This document shows, piece by piece, positions 33,904-41,651 of a stretch of DNA of 41,651 bases (position 1 is the first letter of the stretch; every line of letters begins with the position of its first letter). The position numbers and the translations under genes are program-made. Source of the DNA: SAR202 cluster bacterium (GTDB taxonomy: Bacteria; Chloroflexota; Dehalococcoidia; Lucifugimonadales; UBA1123); the NCBI GenBank assembly GCA_030752795.1, contig JASMDM010000050.1, positions 1-41,651 on the forward strand, given 5' to 3'. Below the pieces are notes generated by a model. The model did not search any database and was not told the DNA's origin. It saw only the letters and a program-made list of their open reading frames with translations.

Positions 33904-34686
33904 CTACCGGTAATCGACGAACACCCGTTCCTTCGCCAGGAATGAAACCGACCGACTGAAGTCGATGAACTTCGACTCATCTTCGACGGCCATTTCACCG
34001 CCTCGAACTGATTCCGGTATCGCAAGTTCGGGCGTTCGGTATGTGCGGTCGGCCCAGAGCTCAGCGTGGCCGGTGTACGGCTCCACGACCGTACCCCGTG
34101 CCTGTCGCAGCACAGCCTCGAACTCGTCTTCGTATCGATGCACCTGAATGTAGCGTTTGATGCGGCCTGTTGCACCTGGTCCGCCCCTAATTATGGGACC
34201 ATGGTTGGTGCGCCAGTAGAGTTGGGCTTCCTCGAGTGACAAGTGTTTGAGATGGCGCAACGGATAGTGGGTTTTCACGAGCGAGCTCATCTCGGTGGCC
34301 ACCAGGTTCTCCGGCGACGGGTTGATCTGTGGGTACTCGTACGCGAACCATAAAGGGGAGTTCGGAAAGTCGATGAACTTTGCCTCGTCCTCAACCAACT
34401 CCTTACCGGCCGTCTGCCCTTTCGTCGAGTTTCTGGCGGAGGCCATGTCATCGCGAGTCCTCCACCACACCTCGGCGACACCGTCGTACGGTTCCTCCAT
34501 CATCCCGCGAGGCCCTTCGGTGACCCTAGCTGCATCGAGCAGGGTGTGGACCTGGACGTAACGCAGCATGTTCAATGTCTGTGCATGACTGGCCACCAAC
34601 GGTCCGTGGCGCTCTCGCCAATACTCCTGGAACTCCGCGCGTGTCATCTCAGGTTTTCGGCGCAACATATAGGTTAGACGAATCAT
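33904..34686 (-). CDS. Tandem EthD-domain protein
   Basis: A 260-residue protein containing two copies of the EthD fold (dimeric ferredoxin-like barrel). Copy 1 is about residues 1-125 (MIRLTYMLRRKPEMTRAEF, YWRERHGPLV) and copy 2 about 135-260 (KHLSLEEAQLYWRTNHGPII). Each ends in DExKFIDFxxS. EthD proteins are accessory to alkyl ether degradation or are dehydratases; most are single-domain dimers, so this is a fused dimer. I chose the ATG at 34686 (GGAGAAAG about 6 nt before); an upstream frame extends 11 codons. It is divergent to the F420/FMN oxidoreductase gene. Confidence 0.82.
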   Translation of the reverse strand: MIRLTYMLRRKPEMTRAEFQEYWRERHGPLVASHAQTLNMLRYVQVHTLLDAARVTEGPRGMMEEPYDGVAEVWWRTRDDMASARNSTKGQTAGKELVEDEAKFIDFPNSPLWFAYEYPQINPSPENLVATEMSSLVKTHYPLRHLKHLSLEEAQLYWRTNHGPIIRGGPGATGRIKRYIQVHRYEDEFEAVLRQARGTVVEPYTGHAELWADRTYRTPELAIPESVRGGEMAVEDESKFIDFSRSVSFLAKERVFVDYR

Positions 34687-34894
34687 CTGGCTTTCTCCTC
34701 GGGGAGCGCAACCTCTCAATGTTTTGGACGGGCATCCCCAAGCCGCTGGGTAGCTTGTGATGCGGCTACTCTACTACAAGGTGCACATTTAGCCAATTGC
34801 CGATGTTTGTCTACTCGGATGACCAGTGACTCCGATCTTGAATCCAGACGACTTTCGAGACTCAGATCTGACTGGCAGCGCGGCGTCTCTGTTA

Positions 34895-34923
34895 TTTACA
34901 GGTTTCGCCGGCAGAGATAAACT
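34895..34923 (+). promoter_or_regulatory. Putative promoter of the second luciferase-like gene
   Basis: TTTACA (34895-34900), a 17-nt spacer and TAAACT (34918-34923) give a good sigma70 match, with the start about 38 nt upstream of the GTG. The 34687-34967 gap otherwise shows no gene. Confidence 0.45.
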
Positions 34924-34967
34924 GGACATCCCCGACCACCGAACGGCCAACATCGAAAGGCATCAAC

Positions 34968-35909
34968 GTGAATTTCGGATTCTATCTGCCGAGCCACGGT
35001 CTCACAGCGAGGCGCGGGCCGCTGATCGAAATTGCTCGCGACGGCGAACGTCACGGATTTCACTATATGGTCGTTGACGACCACATCATCGCCCCCAAAG
35101 TGATGTCTTCGCCTTATCCGTACTCGATCGGTGGCGACGTCCCGTGGGAAGACGACGGCGAACACCTAGAACAACTGGCAGAGCTCACGTTTCTGGCGGC
35201 AGTCACGGAACGGATCCGCCTGGTCCCGAGCGTCATGATCGTTCCATACCGCAATCCCGTGTTGACCGCGAAGATTCTGGCGACGCTGGACGTCCTTTCC
35301 GAGGGACGATTGACGTTGGGCGTTGGCGTCGGTTGGGCGGAGGAAGAATTCGAGGCGCTGGATGCTCCGCCGTTCGCCGACCGCGGCCTGGTGACCAACG
35401 AGTACCTCGAGACGTTCAAAGAGCTGTGGACATCCGACAACCCGACCTACCACGGAAAGTACGTGAACCTGTCCAACATCGAGTTCTCACCGAAGCCGGT
35501 TCAGAAACCGCATCCGCCGATATGGGTTGGCGGTCAAAGCCGCCCGGCCATCAGGCGCGCCGTCGAGCACGGCAACGCTTGGCATCCGGTTGGCGCGACG
35601 CCCGCTACACCGTTGGAGCCTACGAAACTCGCCGCCGACATCGCGTACATGCACACGCACGCTGGCCGCATCGACAGGGACCCGTCTGAAGTCGGGGTAG
35701 CCATGAAAGCGCCGCTCTACGACACCGATCAATCAACGAGCAAAGAGCGCCGCCGCTTTTCCGGCGAACCACAACAGATTACTGAGGACATCAACACCTA
35801 CGCCGATTTGGGCGTGACTGATCTGATTTTCGATGTCCGCAGTCCGGACTTGAATCAAACCTTGGAGCAACTGGCGTGGCTTTCCGAGGATGTCATCTCA
35901 CAGGTCTAA
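34968..35909 (+). CDS. LLM-class flavin/F420-dependent oxidoreductase
   Basis: A 313-residue luciferase-like TIM barrel. It begins NFGFYLPSHGLTARRGPL, with GFHYMVVDDHIIAPK, TERIRLVPSVMIVPYRNPV and GRLTLGVGVGWAEEEFEAL. PPIWVGGQSRPAIRRAVEHG and NAWHPVG form the C-terminal cofactor region. The VDDH motif and the G-V-G-W-AEEEF segment are typical of F420-dependent members (Mer-like/actinobacterial), unlike the FMN-type gene at 7955. GTG start with AAGG about 8 nt upstream. It is followed after 8 nt by the membrane/EEP fusion gene, which may be cotranscribed. Substrate unknown. Confidence 0.87.
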   Translation: MNFGFYLPSHGLTARRGPLIEIARDGERHGFHYMVVDDHIIAPKVMSSPYPYSIGGDVPWEDDGEHLEQLAELTFLAAVTERIRLVPSVMIVPYRNPVLTAKILATLDVLSEGRLTLGVGVGWAEEEFEALDAPPFADRGLVTNEYLETFKELWTSDNPTYHGKYVNLSNIEFSPKPVQKPHPPIWVGGQSRPAIRRAVEHGNAWHPVGATPATPLEPTKLAADIAYMHTHAGRIDRDPSEVGVAMKAPLYDTDQSTSKERRRFSGEPQQITEDINTYADLGVTDLIFDVRSPDLNQTLEQLAWLSEDVISQV

Positions 35910-35917
35910 TCGCAATA

Positions 35918-37879
35918 ATGTCAAACCAACTCGCTGATACATTTGGATCTGATAGCCGCCAGGAGTTTGCAAAAACGTTGACTCCACCGTTGCTCGTCGC
36001 CCTAACCACGATGTTCGGGTTGCAGATGCTACGGCTATTGATAACGGATCTTGCGGTTTACCTGCGACAGATCAAAGAGGTGGATATTGCGCTGCTTGGG
36101 TTGATTAGCCTGTCGGTCTTTTTGACCGGTTTTTTGGCACCGATCATTGCCCGGGTTTTGTCACGACGAAACGCCGTCATCGTGACCGGCGCTGGCCTGG
36201 CGCTGGCAAGGGTGGTCGAACAATTCGTCTCGTCGGCGCCGGTGGATTTGGCTCTCACGATAGCCGGGACGATTTTGTTCCTGTGGTTCATCCCTGTCTT
36301 GGTCTCAGAACTCGAAGATGAAGACGCCGGGCACGCTGGTTCGGTTGGGATCGGCTTGCTGCTTGGGATTTCAGGCGACACCGCCGTCAAAGGAGTGTTC
36401 GACACAGTGGACCTTTCGTGGGTGCAAGGGTCGTCGGCAGACATCGTTGTTGGTGGTATGACGTTAGCCTTTTGCGGATTGTTGTGGCGATTGTTCGACG
36501 GTCGACCCGGCCACGAAAACGGCAAAGCGGCATTCCAGCCCGCTCTGCTCCTTGCGATCGGTCCGCTGCTCGTAATCGAGTTGATGCTGTTTCAGAACAT
36601 CGGTCAGCAGACCGTACTGACAGGTTGGCCTCAACCAGCAGCGTACACGCTGATTTTGGCGGCCAATTTGGCTGGCGCTGTTGCCGGTATGGTTTCGGTC
36701 AAGATCGAGCAAAATGTCGCCTGGCCAACGGTTGCGGTGGCCGGCATTGTTTTGATTCTGGTGACAATTGGCGAGTGGTCGGGGATATGGGCTGCCATTG
36801 CGCTGTTGGCAGGACAACTAATCGCATCCGCAGTTTTCGTCAGAGTCGCGGCCAGCGCTCGCGGATCGTCTAGAGCCGCCCGGAGTGTTGGTGAGGCTGT
36901 TTGGTTCAACCTGGGGATGCTCCTGTTTCTCATCTTTGTTTTCGCATACTATGCTAGCTACGATGCCAACCTTCCGATACCGCGAGGGGCGATCTTACCG
37001 ATCGCCGCGGGCATAGCGACCTTGCCGCTGCTGATGGGCGGATTCGCATACGCACGATCGCCCGTGGCGGTCCGAATACGGTGGACGCCGGTCGTTCCGT
37101 TGGCGCTCCTTCTATTGCTACCGGCTGTGCAATTTGTGACCTGGGTCGACCTTAAACCGACGGCTGGCGCCGGCTTGCCAATCCGCGTCATGTCCTACAA
37201 TCTCCACCAGGGTTTCGATGTAAACGGTACGTTGGGATTGGAGGCTTTGGCCCAGGTGATCGAGAACCAAAATCCCTCGATCGTCGCTCTCCAAGAAGTC
37301 TCTCGTGGGTGGGTGATAGACGGGTCGGTGGACATGTTGGTTTGGATGTCACAGCGCCTCGAGATGCCCTATGCATGGGGCCCTGCTGGGGATTCTGTGT
37401 GGGGAAACGCGGTTCTGAGCCGGTTGCCGATCATTAATTCAAGCAATGAATTCATGCCAAACAACGACGATATCCTGCTCAACCGGGCATTTTTGACCGT
37501 GACAGTGGACTTGGGCGGCGGCAAGACGCTCGACGTAATCGCAACACATCTTCACGCGGGCAACGAAGACAGCGATCTTCGGGTTCCGCAGACGGAGGCG
37601 ATCTTGACGCACTGGTCAGGCGGCGCCAACACCGTTGTGATGGGAGACCTCAACGCACATGCCGAACACCCGGAAATGCTGTCTCTGTTCGATTCGGGCT
37701 TTGTCGATGCATTCGTCGCATCTGGTTCATCGGGCTCCGGGTTTACCTCGGAGGCCGACACACCGTGGCAGCGTATCGACTATATCTTGACCACACCGGA
37801 CCTCAGTGTTCGCGAATTCGAAATCTCGGAAAGTCTGGCGTCTGATCATTTCGCCGTCTCGACCACACTGTACAAATAG
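35918..37879 (+). CDS. Membrane protein fused to an endonuclease/exonuclease/phosphatase (EEP) domain
   Basis: A 653-residue protein. Residues about 15-400 hold some 10-11 transmembrane segments; about 420-653 are an EEP (DNase I/sphingomyelinase-fold) domain. The EEP catalytic set is complete: N in SYNLHQG, E460 in VALQEVS, H in ATHLHAG, D and N in MGDLNAHAE, D in RIDYIL, and SDH near the end. The architecture recalls Cwh43-type GPI-lipid remodelling proteins with a membrane part and an EEP tail, so a lipid phosphodiesterase is more likely than a nuclease. No SD is clear. A lipid kinase gene follows 25 nt later. Confidence 0.83.
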   Translation: MSNQLADTFGSDSRQEFAKTLTPPLLVALTTMFGLQMLRLLITDLAVYLRQIKEVDIALLGLISLSVFLTGFLAPIIARVLSRRNAVIVTGAGLALARVVEQFVSSAPVDLALTIAGTILFLWFIPVLVSELEDEDAGHAGSVGIGLLLGISGDTAVKGVFDTVDLSWVQGSSADIVVGGMTLAFCGLLWRLFDGRPGHENGKAAFQPALLLAIGPLLVIELMLFQNIGQQTVLTGWPQPAAYTLILAANLAGAVAGMVSVKIEQNVAWPTVAVAGIVLILVTIGEWSGIWAAIALLAGQLIASAVFVRVAASARGSSRAARSVGEAVWFNLGMLLFLIFVFAYYASYDANLPIPRGAILPIAAGIATLPLLMGGFAYARSPVAVRIRWTPVVPLALLLLLPAVQFVTWVDLKPTAGAGLPIRVMSYNLHQGFDVNGTLGLEALAQVIENQNPSIVALQEVSRGWVIDGSVDMLVWMSQRLEMPYAWGPAGDSVWGNAVLSRLPIINSSNEFMPNNDDILLNRAFLTVTVDLGGGKTLDVIATHLHAGNEDSDLRVPQTEAILTHWSGGANTVVMGDLNAHAEHPEMLSLFDSGFVDAFVASGSSGSGFTSEADTPWQRIDYILTTPDLSVREFEISESLASDHFAVSTTLYK

Positions 37880-37904
37880 CCTCGCTCCGCCCGGAAACGA
37901 TGAC

Positions 37905-38825
37905 ATGCGCAAGACTCTCGTAATTGCCAACCCAAACTCGGGCGCTGGCCGTCTCGGCAAGTGCTGGGACCACATTCTCAAGCAGATTCAGGAACAAAGC
38001 GGCCAATCCGTCGATTGGGAATTAACCACTCGTCAAGGCCAGGCAACGGAGCTTAGCCGCGAAGGCGTCGGCGCGGGATACAACCTCATAGTCGCGGTGG
38101 GTGGAGACGGCACGGCCAATGAAGTTCTGAACGGCTTCGATATGACGGCGGATCATGAAGACGGGCCAACTCTGGGGTTGCTCCCTTTCGGCACCGGGAA
38201 CGACCTGGCGAGGAGCTTGGGCATTCCCAAAGATATGGCACAAGCCATCGAATTATTGAACCAACAACAAACTCGACAGATCGACGTTGGCAAGATAACG
38301 GCCCTCGACGACTCGGGCTGCATAGTGACTCGGCATTTCCTCAACGTTGCCGATTTCGGCTCAGGCGGTGCCATTGCGGCGCGAGCTAACGGTACGACCA
38401 AGGTTTTCGGCGCCAGGTTCACTTACATTTGGTCGATTCTGTCTACGATAACGACCTTTAAGAACCCGGAAATCACGTTCAACGTGAACGAAGAGGAAAA
38501 CCGCACGGTCGTTGCCAACAACGTCGTGGTGGCGAATGGCAGACACTTCGGCAGCGGACTGACTCCCGCCCCGGAGGCGCGAATGGACGATGGTCTTTTC
38601 GATGTTGTGCTCATGGGCGACTTCGGCCTAGTTGAAGGCGCGCTGAATCTCCCACGATTGATGAAAGGCACGCACCTGAGCCATCCGAAAGTCCGGTCCT
38701 GTCGCGCTGTTCGAATCGCCGCTCGCGCGGATCGGAGAGTGCAGATCGAAGCGGATGGAGAGCTTGTCGGTGTGCTGCCTGCAACGTTCGAGATCATGCC
38801 CGGAGCGCTAATGATCAAAGCCTGA
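37905..38825 (+). CDS. Diacylglycerol kinase-family lipid kinase (DagK/YegS-like)
   Basis: A 306-residue lipid kinase with the DAGKc domain. NPNSGAGRLGK is the nucleotide-binding segment, VAVGGDGTANEVLNGF the GGDG motif, and LGLLPFGTGNDLARSLGI the family signature. The C-terminal domain ends with VQIEADGELVGVLPATFEIMP, also typical. The kinase phosphorylates diacylglycerol, ceramide-like or other lipid alcohols. It follows directly after the EEP fusion gene; such an EEP enzyme could release the lipid alcohol that this kinase would phosphorylate. ATG at 37905 with a weak GGA upstream. Confidence 0.88.
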   Translation: MRKTLVIANPNSGAGRLGKCWDHILKQIQEQSGQSVDWELTTRQGQATELSREGVGAGYNLIVAVGGDGTANEVLNGFDMTADHEDGPTLGLLPFGTGNDLARSLGIPKDMAQAIELLNQQQTRQIDVGKITALDDSGCIVTRHFLNVADFGSGGAIAARANGTTKVFGARFTYIWSILSTITTFKNPEITFNVNEEENRTVVANNVVVANGRHFGSGLTPAPEARMDDGLFDVVLMGDFGLVEGALNLPRLMKGTHLSHPKVRSCRAVRIAARADRRVQIEADGELVGVLPATFEIMPGALMIKA

Positions 38826-39178
38826 GGGTGAAACGTTGCACCGGTTACAAACCAAGGACAACTTTTGCAGGTAGATGCCCGTGCCTCACCTCAACGACCG
38901 GCGGGGTCGCCCCATCCCTGAGGGGACTAACGACGCCATTTATCTGGCCCCTGACGTCAATGGGCGGACGGCTGAGTCCGCACTCTGACAACGCGCCCTC
39001 AAAGCCGGAACAGTCGTATTGGTTTGGGCTGACCAACCCCCATTCGAACGTCCCGGGGGCCATGACGGGTCAGTTCCTGGACATATTCGGCAGTCAAGAA
39101 GCACGGGAGCCCGACCACATCGGCCCCCTCCGAGGCTCACACAGCTGGGAATGATCAGGTTAGCGGGGCGGTCGTCGG
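38826..39178. other. Gap with an unassigned protein-like frame split by UGA
   Basis: A frame from the GTG at 38881 reads VPHLNDRRGRPIPEGTNDAI and YLAPDVNGRTAESAL, meets TGA at 38986-38988, and continues QRALKAGTVVLVWADQPPFE and RPGGHDG. The composition is protein-like, but I do not know the family and see no hairpin after the TGA, so a relic is most likely. Otherwise nothing is recognised here. Confidence 0.3.
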
Positions 39179-41158
39179 CTACCCATTCATCGACAGGTAT
39201 TCCCAGAACCTCTCGGCCTGTCCGACGCATCGCTCAATGTCCTCTTCCAGCATGTACTTCCGTTCAACCAATCCGACGCCCGCCCTTCTCACCAGCTCCA
39301 GGTATTCTTCCTTGGAAGTGTACCGCTCGGCGATGGAGCGACGAGGATCGCCGGTCGCAATCCGTCCTGATATGGTGGAGGCGAAGGGGATCGTCGCTCC
39401 GGCGAACATCAGCAACTGGGTCACCCCGCCGATATCCGGATGCCTGAGGGTCCACCCCGTATGCGTGGCCAACGGCACCACGACTTCTGGCAGGCGTATT
39501 CCGGGTACTTCATTCCCGTCCTCATCGACGACCGGCAGCAGGGTGCCGAATGCTTCGCCTACGACGGGCGGCATCTGCTGAATCTGCTCCACGTTCTCCT
39601 TGAGGGCGTAGTCGCGGCGGTAGGGAATGGCAATGCGTCCGGGATGATACGCATTCGGGATGCGTTCGAAGGCCTTTTTTATGATGGCCGGCGGGACAGC
39701 GGTGCCGTCGTCGGCCCGCGGATGGCTGCTGGGAGGCGGCTCGACGCCCTCCACGACCCATCGGTCGAGGTTGAACAGGCAGGCTCGTAGCAACGGCGAG
39801 TAGTCGATCACGTTGCGCATGTTTTGGGAACGGCTCACGCCCTCGATGCTCTCGGTGGTGTCGGTAGGGGGCCAAGACCCGATGCCGTGCTGGGTGCCGG
39901 TGAAATGGTACACCCTCGCGTTGGCCGCCACGTTTATGTCCATTTTGCCATCGGGATCGGTATGGATCAGCGAAGCGTCGCCTCGGTAGTACTCCGCAGA
40001 GGAGTTCGTGTACATCACTTTCACCTGGGATCCGCGCTCGTCCAGCCTCCTGTGCAGAGAGTCAGTCTCTTCGGTCTCCAGGTCGGTCTGGGGGACACTG
40101 GCGAAGGGGAAGAGGTGTGTCATCATATTGTTGCGGTCTTTGGAGTTTTGGCCCAGCCGTTGGTTGAATTCTCCGCGCATGCCGCCCGCCACATTAGCGA
40201 TGATGCCGTCGAGGGCCTCTCGGTCGGATTCGTCCCGGTTGAAGTCGTTGTAGATGTACGTCCTCAGGTACCGTCCCGTTTGGGAGATTCCGTACGCATA
40301 GGCGTGATGAATGTTCTCGATAGGCCTCTCTACGCCATCGGAGCCGTACTTCAGCCAGGACACTGAGTCGCGTAACGCTGCGAAGCTGAGCCCCAGAATC
40401 GGCATCCAATCTGTCGTGTAGGCTATCTGATAAAGGCGTCCTTTCTCAAATCCTTTCTCGCTGCAGATGTAGTTCGGGTCCAAATGGTAATTGCCGCTGT
40501 CATCGATCCTGCCAAAGCGCCAGTCGTCCCGGGGAACTGAGTATGCCCGAGTGTCCGGCATGTCCCGCACCTCCAGGATCGCCCCGGTCTCTGCCATATC
40601 AGCGGCAGGATAGGCTTGGTGTCCCTTGTCCGAGAGGAGGAAGTTGTGGGTATCTTCTTGCGCCTGCAATTGGGTGTAAACTTGTCCGGTCATGTTCGGG
40701 ATACTGTGCCCCTGGAGTGTCAGCAGCGCCGGTTTTTTCGGCGCATCCACCTGCCATCCACAGGCCATGACGGTATAGCCGTGCCTCATCAGAAAGCCGT
40801 TGCCTAGGTCCACGTCGTAATCCCAAGGCGTGTCGGGCTCTATGTTGACTCGCGGCGTGCTGTTGAAAACTGGAAGACCCACTCGATTGCCGCGGTTGAC
40901 AACGTCGAGTAGCATCTTCCCGGACCCACGGGTGCGGTCCACGGGAAGGATCACAGAGACGTCGGAAGTGTATTCCACCTGTCCTTCTTCGTTTCGGGGC
41001 GTGAGACCGATGTCCGTGATACGTGAGTTGGCGTCGTTCTCGGGGTCGGAGGCGAAATGGAGGGTACCCAACAGCTCCTCGTAAGGGCCCACACCGTCCC
41101 ATGACTTGCCATCGGCCAGCACCCGCTGGGTCTTGACATCGAATCCTACGACTGGCAT
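39179..41158 (-). CDS. Large alpha/beta hydrolase-domain protein (Abhydrolase_10-like)
   Basis: A 659-residue protein of a large alpha/beta hydrolase family seen in environmental proteobacteria and Chloroflexota. It opens DVKTQRVLADGKSWDGVGPYEELLG (read in segments) and has the MLLDVVNRGNRVGL and MRHGYTVMACGWQVD motifs. The probable nucleophile is S292 in AYGISQTGRYLR (GxSxTG). The late segment FTGTQHGIGSWPP carries a candidate catalytic His. No signal peptide is seen. GAGGT precedes the ATG and TATAAA lies upstream on the minus strand. Its 3-prime end borders the relic-bearing gap. Confidence 0.8.
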   Translation of the reverse strand: MPVVGFDVKTQRVLADGKSWDGVGPYEELLGTLHFASDPENDANSRITDIGLTPRNEEGQVEYTSDVSVILPVDRTRGSGKMLLDVVNRGNRVGLPVFNSTPRVNIEPDTPWDYDVDLGNGFLMRHGYTVMACGWQVDAPKKPALLTLQGHSIPNMTGQVYTQLQAQEDTHNFLLSDKGHQAYPAADMAETGAILEVRDMPDTRAYSVPRDDWRFGRIDDSGNYHLDPNYICSEKGFEKGRLYQIAYTTDWMPILGLSFAALRDSVSWLKYGSDGVERPIENIHHAYAYGISQTGRYLRTYIYNDFNRDESDREALDGIIANVAGGMRGEFNQRLGQNSKDRNNMMTHLFPFASVPQTDLETEETDSLHRRLDERGSQVKVMYTNSSAEYYRGDASLIHTDPDGKMDINVAANARVYHFTGTQHGIGSWPPTDTTESIEGVSRSQNMRNVIDYSPLLRACLFNLDRWVVEGVEPPPSSHPRADDGTAVPPAIIKKAFERIPNAYHPGRIAIPYRRDYALKENVEQIQQMPPVVGEAFGTLLPVVDEDGNEVPGIRLPEVVVPLATHTGWTLRHPDIGGVTQLLMFAGATIPFASTISGRIATGDPRRSIAERYTSKEEYLELVRRAGVGLVERKYMLEEDIERCVGQAERFWEYLSMNG

Positions 41159-41651
41159 TGACCTACCTCGGAGTCTTTCAAGTTAACTTTATACATCACC
41201 ACTGCTGGGTAGGGCCCTTCGACTCGTAGTGATGCCGTCATTGTAACGGCACAACGGAACAACGGCGTCTCACGAAAAAAGGGAACTCCATCGGGATGGG
41301 GTTCCCTTGGATCTTCTCAGGCCTGTTCTGGACCGCTGGCGAATCTAAACGGGGGACCGCGCGGTTAAGTCGGTTTCGTTTTTCGCCTGCGAAATCTTTG
41401 ATACGCCCGTACGCCAGTTGGTCGGGTTTGAATAGTCCCCAAGCGAAAAACGGAAGTTGTTTGTTGTCAGGAACATTATTGCTATTTGTTGATTACATTT
41501 GCAATCAATAATCCCATTTACAGTACTCTATTGTTTTCTCCACTACGTTATTTATTATGTAAATGTGGTTAAACTGCTAACAACTAATAACCAGCATGAG
41601 CCAGCCTCTGCTTACATCATAGCTGAGGGGCCATAAGAAGAGGGAATAGTG
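41159..41651. other. Promoter region, terminator and AT-rich end without a gene
   Basis: The first part holds the minus-strand promoter of the hydrolase gene: TATAAA on the minus strand at 41193-41188, next to a palindrome AAGTTAACTT at 41180-41189. A strong hairpin lies at 41281-41306. From about 41441 the DNA becomes much more AT-rich than the rest of the window, with ATTATT and TTATTTATTATG runs and a small hairpin TTGATT...AATCAA at 41489-41508. No coding frame of note, tRNA or repeat is recognised. Confidence 0.55.
41275..41306 (-). terminator. Minus-strand rho-independent terminator
   Basis: Stem GGGAACTCCATC (41281-41292) with GATGGGGTTCCC (41295-41306); one G-U wobble, effective loop of four bases. 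It is flanked by AAAAAA at 41275-41280, which is T6 on the minus strand. The direction means it ends a minus-strand transcript coming from beyond the right edge of the window. Confidence 0.75.

Overview
The window is about 41.6 kb of high-GC bacterial DNA, with a sharply AT-rich last ~200 bases. It is densely coding, with short operons on both strands and many GTG/TTG starts behind clear Shine-Dalgarno sequences. The gene content is oxidative and catabolic: a tungsto/molybdo-aldehyde oxidoreductase, two luciferase-like monooxygenases, a fumarate-reductase-type flavoprotein, an enolase-superfamily dehydratase, 5-oxoprolinase subunits, FAH and crotonase enzymes, paired SDRs, an acyl-CoA dehydrogenase, a sulfatase and EthD domains. 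This mix resembles organic-matter-degrading Chloroflexota (SAR202/Dehalococcoidia-like). That placement is an inference from gene content only; there is no rRNA or tRNA in the window.

Layout: 1-687 is a graveyard of mobile DNA (IS21 transposase, serine recombinase and histidine kinase fragments). 1001-3014 is an AOR plus MoaD-like operon ending in a strong terminator. 3123-9043 holds an alpha/beta hydrolase (minus), then an MFS exporter, flavoprotein and luciferase-like oxidoreductase (plus). 9188-11842 is a minus-strand agmatinase, class IV aminotransferase and lone receiver domain. 12134-13207 has a broken chagasin-like lipoprotein gene and a GNAT gene. 13359-16884 is a four-gene ABC exporter operon of two ATPases and two permeases, followed by a decayed sensor/2TM membrane gene. 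18072-21527 has a hydrolase, cupin, FAH-family enzyme and crotonase.

21791-26880 joins a ManD-type dehydratase to PxpA-PxpB-PxpC and a ketopantoate-reductase-like enzyme. A DedA protein, two tandem SDRs, an acyl-CoA dehydrogenase and a translationally coupled sulfatase follow to 32801. 33081-33554 is the most interesting locus: an OsmC-family gene whose peroxidatic cysteine codon is UGA, followed at the right distance by a hairpin that fits the bacterial SECIS model, so probably a selenoprotein. Then come a tandem EthD protein, a second luciferase-like oxidoreductase, a membrane/endonuclease-phosphatase fusion next to a diacylglycerol-kinase-like lipid kinase, and a large alpha/beta hydrolase. 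Three copies of a G/C-armed palindrome lie around the SDR region.

Several genes here are visibly decaying (frameshifts, TAG and TGA stops), so each in-frame stop has to be judged individually. The OsmC case stands out because its UGA falls exactly on the catalytic cysteine, the rest of the frame is intact, and a SECIS-like hairpin follows.
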